Below are positions 1-5,408 of a DNA stretch of 6,096 bases, one piece after another. Made by a program: the position numbers and the translations under genes. Origin of the DNA: an uncultured Nesterenkonia sp. (lineage in GTDB: Bacteria; Actinomycetota; Actinomycetes; Actinomycetales; Micrococcaceae); NCBI GenBank assembly GCA_946221825.1, contig CAMINA010000084.1, positions 1 to 6,096 on the forward strand, read 5' to 3'. Below the pieces are notes generated by a model. That model did not search any database and was not told the origin of the DNA. It was given only the letters and a program-made list of their open reading frames with translations. Position 1 is the stretch's first letter, and the number at the start of each line of letters is the position of its first letter.

Positions 1-2251
1 GCTCGGGCTCCACCGGGTCAGGAGCTTCCTCCTCGGTCACCCAGGCGGGAGCGCCCTGAGGCTCCGGGGCAGGGGCTGCCGGGGCAGATTTCGCCGGAGA
101 GGCCGCTGGCGTTGAGGAGTCTGCCGAGGCGGCTGGAGCCGGGGCAGTCGACGAGGACGCGGGCTCAGGCGATTCGGCAGCAGAGGGCTCGGGTGCAGGG
201 GTGCTCGCGGGAGGCTCAGGAACCGCAGATGCCGCTGTGGGGGCCGAGTCCGGAGTGCGGGCTGGGCCCGCCTCAGCTTTTGGGGCCCCACCACCATCTG
301 CCGGGGGAGCACCTCCAGTGACCAGGTCAAAGCTGACCTGCATGCCGAGAACCTGCTGGATGGCCGCGTTCAGAGCCTGATCGCCGTTGCGATTGGCGAA
401 GGTGTTGCGAGCGCCGTCGTTGCTGAAGGCCAGAGTGAGGGTCCGGCCGTCGAAGCCGCCCACCGACACATTGCCCTTGACCAGCATCCACAGCATGCGG
501 GACTGGCCTTTGAGCGTGTCCACGATGTCCGGCCACGCCCGCTGCATCATCTGGACCTTAGATCCACTCGATGGCTGAGCCCCACCCGGCGTCTGAGCCC
601 CGCCCGATGGTTGAGCGCCGCCAGCCTGGGGTGCCTCGGCCTCCGGCGCCTCGGGCTGTGCAGCATCCTGTTGCGGGGGCTGGCGGTCCACACCGGGGGC
701 GGCCCACTCATCGGCCGGGTTCGGCGCAGGAGCGGGCTCGGGCTCACGCGGCACACCGGGCATAGCCCAATCGTCGGCCGACTGCTGCCAGGCAGCACCT
801 GACTGGGGAGCAGCGCCTGACTGCGGGGCAACACCGTCCTGCTGGGCAGGGGAGGCCGGTGCCGGGGCGGGTTCACTCTCCTGGGGCTGAGCCGGCGCTT
901 CTGCTTCGCCCTGCTCGGGTGCAGGTGCAGGCTCCTGCTGTGCTGCTGCCGAACGCTCGGCAGCGGCCGGCTGCTCAGCCGCCGGGGCCTCTGGTGCAGC
1001 CGCAGCCGGCGCGGCAGTCGAAGCCGCAGCACCTTCAGCAGGGGCCGGCGTCGGGTGCTCGTCTGCGGGAGTCACACCGGCACCGGAGACGAAGTCCACG
1101 CGGCGCTCCAGGCGCTCCAGGCGAGCGGCTACGTTGGCGTGGCCCTGCTCGGCATGGGGCAGCAGGAGCCGGGCCATGAGCAGCTCCAGGTGGAGCCGGG
1201 GTGAGGTGGCGCCGACCATATCGGTCAGGGCCTGAGCGGTGATGTCGGCCGCGCGGGAGAGCTCTGCGGCCCCCACGGCGGAGGCCTGCTCCTGCATGCG
1301 CCGGATCTGGTCCTCCGGGACGCCGCGCAGGATGGCTCCGGGGGAATCCGGAACTGACTTCACGATGATCAGATCGCGCAGCCGCTCCAGCAGATCTTCG
1401 ACGAACCGCCGCGGATCCTGTCCGGACTGGACCACGCGGTCCACCACGCCGAAGGCCGTGGCGCCGTCCAGAGCGGCCACCGAATCCACCACATCATCCA
1501 GCAGAGCGGTGTGGGTGAAGCCCAGCAGCGCGGTGGCGCGCTCGTAGTCGATTCCGCTGTCCTCGGAGCCGGCGATCAGCTGGTCCAGAACGGAGAGGGT
1601 GTCGCGGACCGAGCCCCCGCCGGCGCGGATCACCAGCGACAGCACCCCGGGAGCCACGGGGACGCTCTCCTGCTCGCAGAGCTTCTGCAGATATTCCAGC
1701 AGCGGCTCCGGCGGCACCAGCCGGAAGGGGTAGTGGTGCGTGCGGGAGCGGATGGTGCCGATGACCTTGTCCGGCTCCGTGGTGGCGAAGATGAACTTGA
1801 TGTGGGCCGGGGGCTCTTCGACGATCTTCAGCAGCGCGTTGAAGCCGGCCGCGGTGACCATATGGGCCTCATCGATGATGAAGATCTTGTAGCGGTCGCG
1901 GACCGGGGCGAAGGTGGCGCGCTCGCGCAGATCGCGGGCATCGTCCACACCGCCGTGGCTGGCGGCGTCGATCTCGATGACGTCCAGTGAGCCAGGCCCG
2001 CCGGTGGCCAGGTCCCGGCAGGACTCGCACTCTCCGCACGGGTGCCCGGTGGGGCCCTGCTCGCAGTTCAGGCAGCGGGCCAGGATGCGGGCCGAGGTGG
2101 TCTTGCCGCAGCCGCGCGGACCGGAGAAGAGGTAGGCATGTGAGACCGCGTCCTTGCCCAGGGCTGTGATCAGCGGGGCGGTGACATGCTCCTGCCCGAT
2201 GACATCGGAGAAGGTGTCCGGGCGGTAGCGGCGATAGAGGGCGGTGCTCAC
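1..2251 (-). CDS. dnaX: DNA polymerase III subunit gamma/tau (clamp loader), C-terminus cut by window edge
   Basis: Encodes the ATPase of the clamp-loader complex, which loads the beta clamp and, through tau, links the polymerase to the replisome. The reading frame opens with GTG at 2251-2249 (MSTALYRRYRPDTF) and stays open for 750 codons to the left edge, so the stop is outside. Visible in order: Walker A GPRGCGKT (residues 44-51); a zinc module with Cys63, Cys72, Cys75 and Cys78; Walker B IIDEAH (125-130); NALLKIVEEPP (138-148); sensor-1 FATTEPDK (155-162); SRTHHYPF (169-176), which is typical of actinobacterial DnaX. A helical domain III runs to about residue 385. An Ala/Pro/Gln/Glu-rich linker follows (about 390-560), then a folded block (about 565-646, including AWPDIVDTL), then a second Pro/Ala-rich tail. 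The part seen is already longer than E. coli tau (643 aa). No A-rich slippery site for a gamma frameshift was seen. Transcription is probably leaderless from the TAAGGT box 7 nt upstream. Identity is certain; the total length is unknown. Confidence 0.97.
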   Translation of the reverse strand, partial: MSTALYRRYRPDTFSDVIGQEHVTAPLITALGKDAVSHAYLFSGPRGCGKTTSARILARCLNCEQGPTGHPCGECESCRDLATGGPGSLDVIEIDAASHGGVDDARDLRERATFAPVRDRYKIFIIDEAHMVTAAGFNALLKIVEEPPAHIKFIFATTEPDKVIGTIRSRTHHYPFRLVPPEPLLEYLQKLCEQESVPVAPGVLSLVIRAGGGSVRDTLSVLDQLIAGSEDSGIDYERATALLGFTHTALLDDVVDSVAALDGATAFGVVDRVVQSGQDPRRFVEDLLERLRDLIIVKSVPDSPGAILRGVPEDQIRRMQEQASAVGAAELSRAADITAQALTDMVGATSPRLHLELLMARLLLPHAEQGHANVAARLERLERRVDFVSGAGVTPADEHPTPAPAEGAAASTAAPAAAAPEAPAAEQPAAAERSAAAQQEPAPAPEQGEAEAPAQPQESEPAPAPASPAQQDGVAPQSGAAPQSGAAWQQSADDWAMPGVPREPEPAPAPNPADEWAAPGVDRQPPQQDAAQPEAPEAEAPQAGGAQPSGGAQTPGGAQPSSGSKVQMMQRAWPDIVDTLKGQSRMLWMLVKGNVSVGGFDGRTLTLAFSNDGARNTFANRNGDQALNAAIQQVLGMQVSFDLVTGGAPPADGGGAPKAEAGPARTPDSAPTAASAVPEPPASTPAPEPSAAESPEPASSSTAPAPAASADSSTPAASPAKSAPAAPAPEPQGAPAWVTEEEAPDPVEPE
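569..622 (-). repeat. three tandem 18-bp units coding GGAQPS / GGAQTP / GGAQPS in DnaX
   Basis: Read on the minus strand, codons 622-605, 604-587 and 586-569 spell GGAQPS, GGAQTP and GGAQPS. This is an in-frame tandem repeat at the C-terminal end of the linker. The third unit differs from the first only by synonymous changes, so the repeat is somewhat diverged. Because units are 18 bp, copy number could vary without breaking the frame. Confidence 0.8.
572..1084 (-). other. low-complexity Ala/Pro/Glu/Gln linker within DnaX
   Basis: This stretch encodes about residues 390-560 of DnaX. It is dominated by Ala, Pro, Gln and Glu, with blocks such as EPAPAP and APAPEQGEAEAPAQP. It joins the clamp-loader domains to the C-terminal folded block and is presumably disordered and flexible, as tau linkers generally are. 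It contains two kinds of internal repeat, listed separately. The boundaries are estimates from composition. Confidence 0.85.
689..778 (-). repeat. duplicated AD(D/E)WAxPGV motif in the DnaX linker
   Basis: Two nine-residue copies, ADDWAMPGV (residues 492-500, bases 752-778) and ADEWAAPGV (residues 513-521, bases 689-715), lie 21 codons apart inside the Ala/Pro-rich linker. They are the only tryptophan-centred motifs in an otherwise featureless stretch. They could be a duplicated short binding motif or simply an old 63-bp duplication. No known ligand can be named from the sequence. Confidence 0.7.
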
Positions 2252-2258
2252 GCCCTAG

Positions 2259-2264
2259 ACCTTA
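2259..2264 (-). promoter_or_regulatory. -10 box TAAGGT of dnaX, probably leaderless
   Basis: On the minus strand TAAGGT fits the actinobacterial -10 consensus TANNNT. It is separated by 7 nt (CTAGGGC) from the dnaX GTG, so the transcript would start at or next to the start codon. No Shine-Dalgarno sequence separates the box from the GTG, which agrees with a leaderless mRNA. No good -35 hexamer is seen at 16-18 nt spacing. Confidence 0.6.
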
Positions 2265-2338
2265 CCGTGTGGCGCTGACACGATGCATTCGCCGTTCGGC
2301 CCCCTGTGGAGAGCGGTCCGGGCGCCGCGCACCACCCC

Positions 2339-2367
2339 TTCCCAGCCTCGTCGCGGCTCCTTAGGCT
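2339..2367 (+). promoter_or_regulatory. putative promoter of the O-methyltransferase gene, probably leaderless
   Basis: A TTCCCA hexamer at 2339-2344 matches TTGACA at four positions. It lies 17 nt before TAGGCT at 2362-2367, a TANNNT -10 box. Six bases (GAGTCC) then lead into the ATG at 2374, so transcription would start at the start codon. No ribosome binding site is seen. This promoter is divergent from the dnaX promoter within the same 122-bp gap. Confidence 0.55.
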
Positions 2368-2373
2368 GAGTCC

Positions 2374-3054
2374 ATGACTACCGCGAATGAGCAGCAGTGG
2401 GCCGCCGTGGACGCCTATGTGGAACAGGCCGTGGTCCGGCAGGACGAGGTCTTCGACCGTGTGCGGCGTCGCGCCGATGAGGCGGGCATGCCGCGGATCG
2501 AGGTCTCGGCGGCCCACGGCAAGATGCTGGCTCTGCTGGCTGAGATCTCCGGGGCGCGCCGTGTTCTGGAAGTAGGGACCCTGGCCGGCTTCTCGACCAT
2601 CTGGATGGCTCGTGCCGTGGGGGAGCAGGGGCAGGTCATCACGTGTGAGTGCGAACCTCGCCATGCGGAGGTGGCCCAGGCCAACCTGGAGGATGCCGGC
2701 GTCGCCGACCGCGTGCAGATCCGCTTGGGGGCCGCTGAAGACTCCCTGAGGCAGCTCATCGCCGAAGAGCCCGAACCCTTCGATCTGGTCTTCCTGGATG
2801 CGGATAAGTCCGGCAATGCCCGTTATCTGCAGCTGGCCCTGCAGATGGTTCGCCCTGGCACCGTCATCGTGGGAGACAACGTGGTCCGTGGCGGGCAGAT
2901 CCTCGACGCCGACTCGCAGGATCCGGACATCCGAGGCATCTGGGACTTCCTCGAAGCCCAGGGGAGCTGTCCCGTCCTGGAGGCCACGGCGGTCCAGACT
3001 GTCGGCGCCAAGGGCTGGGACGGATTCAGCCTGGCTGTGGTCCGGTCGGCCTGA
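2374..3054 (+). CDS. class I SAM-dependent O-methyltransferase (COMT/CCoAMT-like family)
   Basis: A 226-aa protein, the usual length for this family of small soluble catechol / caffeoyl-CoA-type O-methyltransferases, which move a methyl group from S-adenosylmethionine to a hydroxyl using a divalent metal. The SAM-binding glycine motif VLEVGTLAGFSTIW spans residues 64-77. The acidic residue closing strand beta2 is in CECEPRH (91-97). FLDADK (140-145) holds the expected metal ligand Asp142 and the likely catalytic Lys145. GDNV (167-170) gives the two other metal ligands, Asp168 and Asn169. The active site therefore looks intact. There is no signal peptide or membrane segment. The ATG at 2374 is chosen because a TANNNT box lies 6 nt upstream. 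The gene is monocistronic, divergent from dnaX and followed by tRNA genes, so its position does not reveal the substrate. Family assignment is firm; the acceptor is unknown. Confidence 0.92.
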   Translation: MTTANEQQWAAVDAYVEQAVVRQDEVFDRVRRRADEAGMPRIEVSAAHGKMLALLAEISGARRVLEVGTLAGFSTIWMARAVGEQGQVITCECEPRHAEVAQANLEDAGVADRVQIRLGAAEDSLRQLIAEEPEPFDLVFLDADKSGNARYLQLALQMVRPGTVIVGDNVVRGGQILDADSQDPDIRGIWDFLEAQGSCPVLEATAVQTVGAKGWDGFSLAVVRSA

Positions 3055-3067
3055 TCAGCACGCCGCT

Positions 3068-3097
3068 TTGAAACTTGGCAGGGCATGACGGTAGCCT
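3068..3097 (+). promoter_or_regulatory. putative promoter of the tRNA-Ser(GCT) gene
   Basis: TTGAAA at 3068-3073 and TAGCCT at 3092-3097, 18 nt apart, resemble the -35 and TANNNT -10 elements of a housekeeping sigma factor. Transcription would start near 3104, giving a leader of about 34 nt before the mature tRNA 5' end at 3138. Assignment is by pattern only. Confidence 0.45.
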
Positions 3098-3137
3098 TGA
3101 GTGTCGCATCATGGTGGTCCGCCGCTGTGACGCAACA

Positions 3138-3226
3138 GGAGGCGTGCCGGAGCGGCCGAACGGACTTCACTGCTAATGAAGGATCCTCTTAATCGGGGAT
3201 CGGGGGTTCAAATCCCCCCGCCTCCG
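3138..3226 (+). tRNA. tRNA-Ser, anticodon GCT
   Basis: An 89-nt class II tRNA. The acceptor stem GGAGGCG (3138-3144) pairs perfectly with CGCCTCC (3219-3225), with G at 3226 as discriminator. The D stem is CCG/CGG (3147-3149 with 3161-3163). The anticodon stem CTTCA/TGAAG encloses loop CTGCTAA, with anticodon GCT at 3172-3174, reading AGC and AGU. The long variable arm (3182-3201) has a GATCC/GGATC stem, as expected of serine tRNAs. The T arm is GGGGG-TTCAAAT-CCCCC (3202-3218). The 3' CCA is not encoded (CTTT follows), so it must be added by the CCA enzyme. Confidence 0.97.
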
Positions 3227-3229
3227 CTT

Positions 3230-3258
3230 TTGGTGGCAGGGATTTTTTCAGCTACCAT
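3230..3258 (+). promoter_or_regulatory. weak candidate promoter for the second tRNA-Ser
   Basis: In the 64-nt spacer between the tRNAs, TTGGTG (3230-3235) and TACCAT (3253-3258) are 17 nt apart and would start transcription near 3265. The alternative is that both tRNAs are cut from one transcript made from the upstream promoter. A run of six T at 3243-3248 sits inside the same spacer without a preceding hairpin other than the tRNA itself. Confidence 0.25.
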
Positions 3259-3261
3259 TGA

Positions 3262-3280
3262 CTCTGCTCTTGAAGCAGAG
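3262..3280 (+). other. 7-bp hairpin in the tRNA spacer
   Basis: CTCTGCT (3262-3268) pairs perfectly with AGCAGAG (3274-3280) around a CTTGA loop, ending 10 nt before the mature 5' end of tRNA-Ser(GGA). No T run follows, so it is not a standard terminator. It may be a leader structure in the pre-tRNA. Its role is unknown. Confidence 0.5.
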
Positions 3281-3290
3281 CACAACTGAA

Positions 3291-3375
3291 GGAGGATTCG
3301 CCTAGCGGCCTATGGCGCACGCTTGGAACGCGTGTTGGGTTAACGCCCTCGGGGGTTCAAATCCCCCATCCTCCG
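3291..3375 (+). tRNA. tRNA-Ser, anticodon GGA
   Basis: An 85-nt class II tRNA. The acceptor stem GGAGGAT (3291-3297) pairs with ATCCTCC (3368-3374), with discriminator G at 3375. The D stem is GCC/GGC (3300-3302 with 3314-3316). The anticodon stem CACGC/GCGTG encloses loop TTGGAAC, with anticodon GGA at 3325-3327, reading UCC and UCU. The variable arm (3335-3350) holds a short GGG/CCC stem. The T arm is GGGGG-TTCAAAT-CCCCC (3351-3367), identical to that of the preceding tRNA. No CCA is encoded (CTC follows). It lies 64 nt downstream of tRNA-Ser(GCT) on the same strand. Confidence 0.97.
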
Positions 3376-3381
3376 CTCAGA

Positions 3382-3413
3382 GAAGGGCCCCGGTGTTCGC
3401 ACCGGGGCCCTTC
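3382..3413 (+). terminator. strong hairpin terminator after the serine tRNAs
   Basis: A perfect 14-bp GC-rich stem (3382-3395 with 3400-3413) closes a TTCG tetraloop. It begins 6 nt after the tRNA-Ser(GGA) discriminator base. The bases that follow (GTCATATATATC) are AT-rich but have no T run, so it is the U-poor kind common in actinobacteria. It probably ends the tRNA transcript and protects its 3' end. The stem is symmetric and could also act against antisense transcripts. Confidence 0.8.
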
Positions 3414-3428
3414 GTCATATATATCTAC

Positions 3429-3457
3429 TGTCCGTACACCGTTGTTGTCCGTGCGCC
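3429..3457 (+). repeat. imperfect 12-bp direct repeat upstream of the FAD/NAD(P) gene
   Basis: TGTCCGTACACC (3429-3440) recurs as TGTCCGTGCGCC (3446-3457), 10 of 12 bases matching, with a period of 17 bp. CTACTG also appears at both ends (3425-3430 and 3457-3462). The area lies between the tRNA terminator and the gene start, in the only AT-rich stretch nearby, where a promoter would be expected. It could be an operator, but chance is not excluded. Confidence 0.35.
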
Positions 3458-3477
3458 TACTGATCGTCAGCGCAGCA

Positions 3478-3483
3478 GAGAGG
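3478..3483 (+). promoter_or_regulatory. ribosome binding site GAGAGG deciding the FAD/NAD(P) gene start
   Basis: GAGAGG lies exactly 6 nt before the ATG at 3490, a normal Shine-Dalgarno spacing. It touches the alternative ATG at 3484 directly, which is too close. The upstream in-frame TTG at 3442 and GTG at 3451 lack such a site. This favours initiation at 3490. Confidence 0.6.
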
Positions 3484-3489
3484 ATGAGG

Positions 3490-5358
3490 ATGCCGCAGCC
3501 GGCTGGGGAGACTGTCATCGCCGTCGTCGGGGCAGGGCCGCGCGGCACCTCCTTCCTGGACCGGCTGCTGGCTCACCTGCAGCGCTCGCCCTGCCGCGGC
3601 GAGGACCCCGCCCTGCGGGTGATCGTCTTCGATCCGGCACCCCACGGGCCCGGCCGCGTCTGGGATCCCGATCAGTCTCCGCTGTACCTGATGAACACTC
3701 CGGCCTCGTATCCCACGGCCGCACCTGAGGGACCCACCGGTGAAGTGCTGCCGCCCTCCTCGGTCTCCTGCGGGTTCGCCCAGTGGCGCCGTCGCCATGC
3801 GCCGGCTGAACTTCAGGCAGCAGCCGCGCCCGACGACGCCGACTATCCCAGCCGCGCTGCCTACGGCGCCTATCTGTGCTGGCTCCACCAGCAGGTCACC
3901 GCGGGGCTGGAGGCCTGCGGCGTCGTGGTGGAGCACCGCAGCACCTCGGTGACCCGCTGTGTGCCCCACGGCCGCCGTCACCTCCTGAGCACCTCGCAGG
4001 GTCAGCAGGAGGTCGATGCAGCGGTCCTGGCGCTCGGTCATATCCCCGCCCGGCTCAACGACGCCGGAGAGCGGCTGGCCCAGGCGGCACAGGACCTGGG
4101 GCTGCGCTATCTGGCCCCGGCCGTTCCCGCCGACGTGGACTACGACCTCCTGCCCCAGGAGGAGAACGTGTTGGTCCGCGGGATGGGCCTGAACTTCTTC
4201 GACCTGATGATCCAGGTGACCCTTGGGCGTGGGGGCTCCTTCCGTGAGCTGCCTGAGGCACAGCCCGGTCGGCGTCTGGAATACGTCCCCTCCGGGCGGG
4301 AACCCAGGTTGATCGCCGGGTCTCGGCGCGGGACCCCGTACCGGGCCAAATCCAGCGCGCCCGGCTTCATCCCGGAGGGGATAGAGCTGGTGCACTTCAC
4401 CGATGACGCCATCGATGAGGCGGAGCGGCGCCACGACTTCCTGGACTTCCGCGCCCACCTCTGGCCTCTGATCCTGCAGGACGTGCTGCACACCTACTAC
4501 CGGACGGGATCGGACGGAGAGCCCGTGGCGCAGGAGGAGGGGCTGGCCCGTCCTCCTGCAACCCATCCTCCCGTGGAGCGTCTGCCGGAGGCGGAGAGGT
4601 TCGTGCGCTCCCTGGGGAGGCCCTTCGACGGAGCCGCCTTCACCTCCCACGACGACTACCAGCAGCACATGCTCAGCTATCTGATGGAGGACGCGGCCAC
4701 CTCCGCCGCCGGCACGGCCAGCCCGCTGAAGATGGCCATCGGGGCCCTGCATGCGGCCCGGATGAAGCTCAAAGAGCTGATCTCTCAGGGGCGGGTGGCC
4801 CAGGCCAGCAGGATCGACGACGTCGAGACCTGGTTCGAATCGCTGGTCGAAGGCGCGGCCAGCGGACCGCCGCCGCAGCGGATCGAGGAGCTGGCGGCGC
4901 TGGCCCGGGCCGGCGTCGTGGAGTTCCTGGGGCCGGATCCGGTCTTCGACGTGGACCGAGAGACCGGACGCTTCACCGCCGAATCACCGTGGGTGGAGGC
5001 CGAGCAGCCCTACCGTGCCGGGTATCTGCTGGAGGCGATGATGCCGGCCAATCGGGTCCAGCTCTCCGAGTCGCCCCTGGTGGCCGGGCTGCTGAAGGAC
5101 GGCTTGGCGCGGCCGCAGGAGCTCATCGACTCCTCCGGAGCCCCGCGGGCGGGCAAAGGCTTCGACGTCACGCCTGCTCCGCACCGGCTCATCCGCGCAG
5201 ACGGTGAGATCAGCGAGGGGCTCTACGTGCTGGGGCTGCAGCTGAGCTCAGTGCAGTGGGGTGCGGCCATCGCCGCAGAGTCCGGCGGAAGCCCGGTCGG
5301 CTCGGCGCGCACGCTGGCCGACGCCGACGCGGCAGCCCGGGCCGTCCTGGGCCTCTAG
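3490..5358 (+). CDS. FAD/NAD(P)-binding protein (NAD_binding_9-type, COG4529-like)
   Basis: A 622-aa putative flavoprotein of a large but little-studied bacterial family. From the ATG at 3490, strand-1 and dinucleotide motif VVGAGPRG lies at residues 12-19. The family signature FDPAPHGPGRVW (47-58) and LMNTPAS (67-73) follow. LALGH (180-184) is the strand-end motif near the second nucleotide site. RGMGLNFFDLM (230-240) looks like a second Rossmann turn. SRRGTPYRAK (278-287) follows, and LYVLG (578-582) with QWGAAIAAESG (589-599) closes the FAD fold as in flavoprotein oxidoreductases. The middle, about 300-560, is helical in appearance and has no motif I can name. There is no signal peptide or membrane segment, so it is probably cytosolic. 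An in-frame TTG at 3442 would add 16 residues, but the GAGAGG site favours 3490. The gene stands alone after the tRNAs, and nothing nearby suggests a substrate or redox partner. Family firm, function unknown. Confidence 0.88.
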   Translation: MPQPAGETVIAVVGAGPRGTSFLDRLLAHLQRSPCRGEDPALRVIVFDPAPHGPGRVWDPDQSPLYLMNTPASYPTAAPEGPTGEVLPPSSVSCGFAQWRRRHAPAELQAAAAPDDADYPSRAAYGAYLCWLHQQVTAGLEACGVVVEHRSTSVTRCVPHGRRHLLSTSQGQQEVDAAVLALGHIPARLNDAGERLAQAAQDLGLRYLAPAVPADVDYDLLPQEENVLVRGMGLNFFDLMIQVTLGRGGSFRELPEAQPGRRLEYVPSGREPRLIAGSRRGTPYRAKSSAPGFIPEGIELVHFTDDAIDEAERRHDFLDFRAHLWPLILQDVLHTYYRTGSDGEPVAQEEGLARPPATHPPVERLPEAERFVRSLGRPFDGAAFTSHDDYQQHMLSYLMEDAATSAAGTASPLKMAIGALHAARMKLKELISQGRVAQASRIDDVETWFESLVEGAASGPPPQRIEELAALARAGVVEFLGPDPVFDVDRETGRFTAESPWVEAEQPYRAGYLLEAMMPANRVQLSESPLVAGLLKDGLARPQELIDSSGAPRAGKGFDVTPAPHRLIRADGEISEGLYVLGLQLSSVQWGAAIAAESGGSPVGSARTLADADAAARAVLGL

Positions 5359-5373
5359 CGCGGGCCAGGGGCG

Positions 5374-5408
5374 TTCAGTCCGGTTCATTTCAGTTCAGCT
5401 CAGTTCAG
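5374..5408. repeat. TTCAG pentamer repeat at the convergent gene ends
   Basis: Read in steps of five on the plus strand from 5374: TTCAG, TCCGG, TTCAT, TTCAG, TTCAG, CTCAG, TTCAG. The last unit holds the stop codon of the minus-strand hydratase gene. On the minus strand each CTGAA-like unit carries TGA, and because five is not a multiple of three, the stops fall in all three frames. The array fills most of the 46-bp gap between the two convergent genes. No hairpin terminator is seen in this gap. Confidence 0.75.

Noticed and set aside
547..1032. 161-codon open frame on the minus strand in the dnaX linker region
   Set aside because: It is an out-of-frame reading of the low-complexity linker, rich in Arg, Pro and Leu. 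The DnaX frame runs through without a break.
1511..1990. 159-codon plus-strand open frame inside dnaX
   Set aside because: It is antisense to the conserved ATPase core of DnaX, which explains the open frame. The translation has no family motif and no ribosome binding site was evident.
1..2251. Programmed frameshift producing a short gamma form of DnaX
   Set aside because: No A-rich slippery heptamer was seen in this GC-rich gene, and the tau frame is continuous across the window.
3351..3375. 3' end of tRNA-Ser(GGA) as an integration site for a mobile element
   Set aside because: The only repeated copy of the T-arm sequence I noticed is in the neighbouring tRNA. No integrase, no second att-like copy and no composition shift follows; the next gene looks native.
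3442..3489. N-terminal extension of the FAD/NAD(P) protein from TTG at 3442
   Set aside because: No ribosome binding site precedes it. The GAGAGG at 3478-3483 fits the ATG at 3490, and family proteins begin close to the glycine motif.
3312..3728. 138-codon plus-strand frame starting inside tRNA-Ser(GGA)
   Set aside because: It crosses a tRNA and the terminator hairpin and overlaps the FAD/NAD(P) gene out of frame.
3457..4752. 431-codon open frame on the minus strand, opposite the FAD/NAD(P) gene
   Set aside because: It lies wholly antisense to a gene with clear motifs. Its translation is Gly/His/Gln-rich with no recognisable domain, as expected from a GC-rich antisense shadow.
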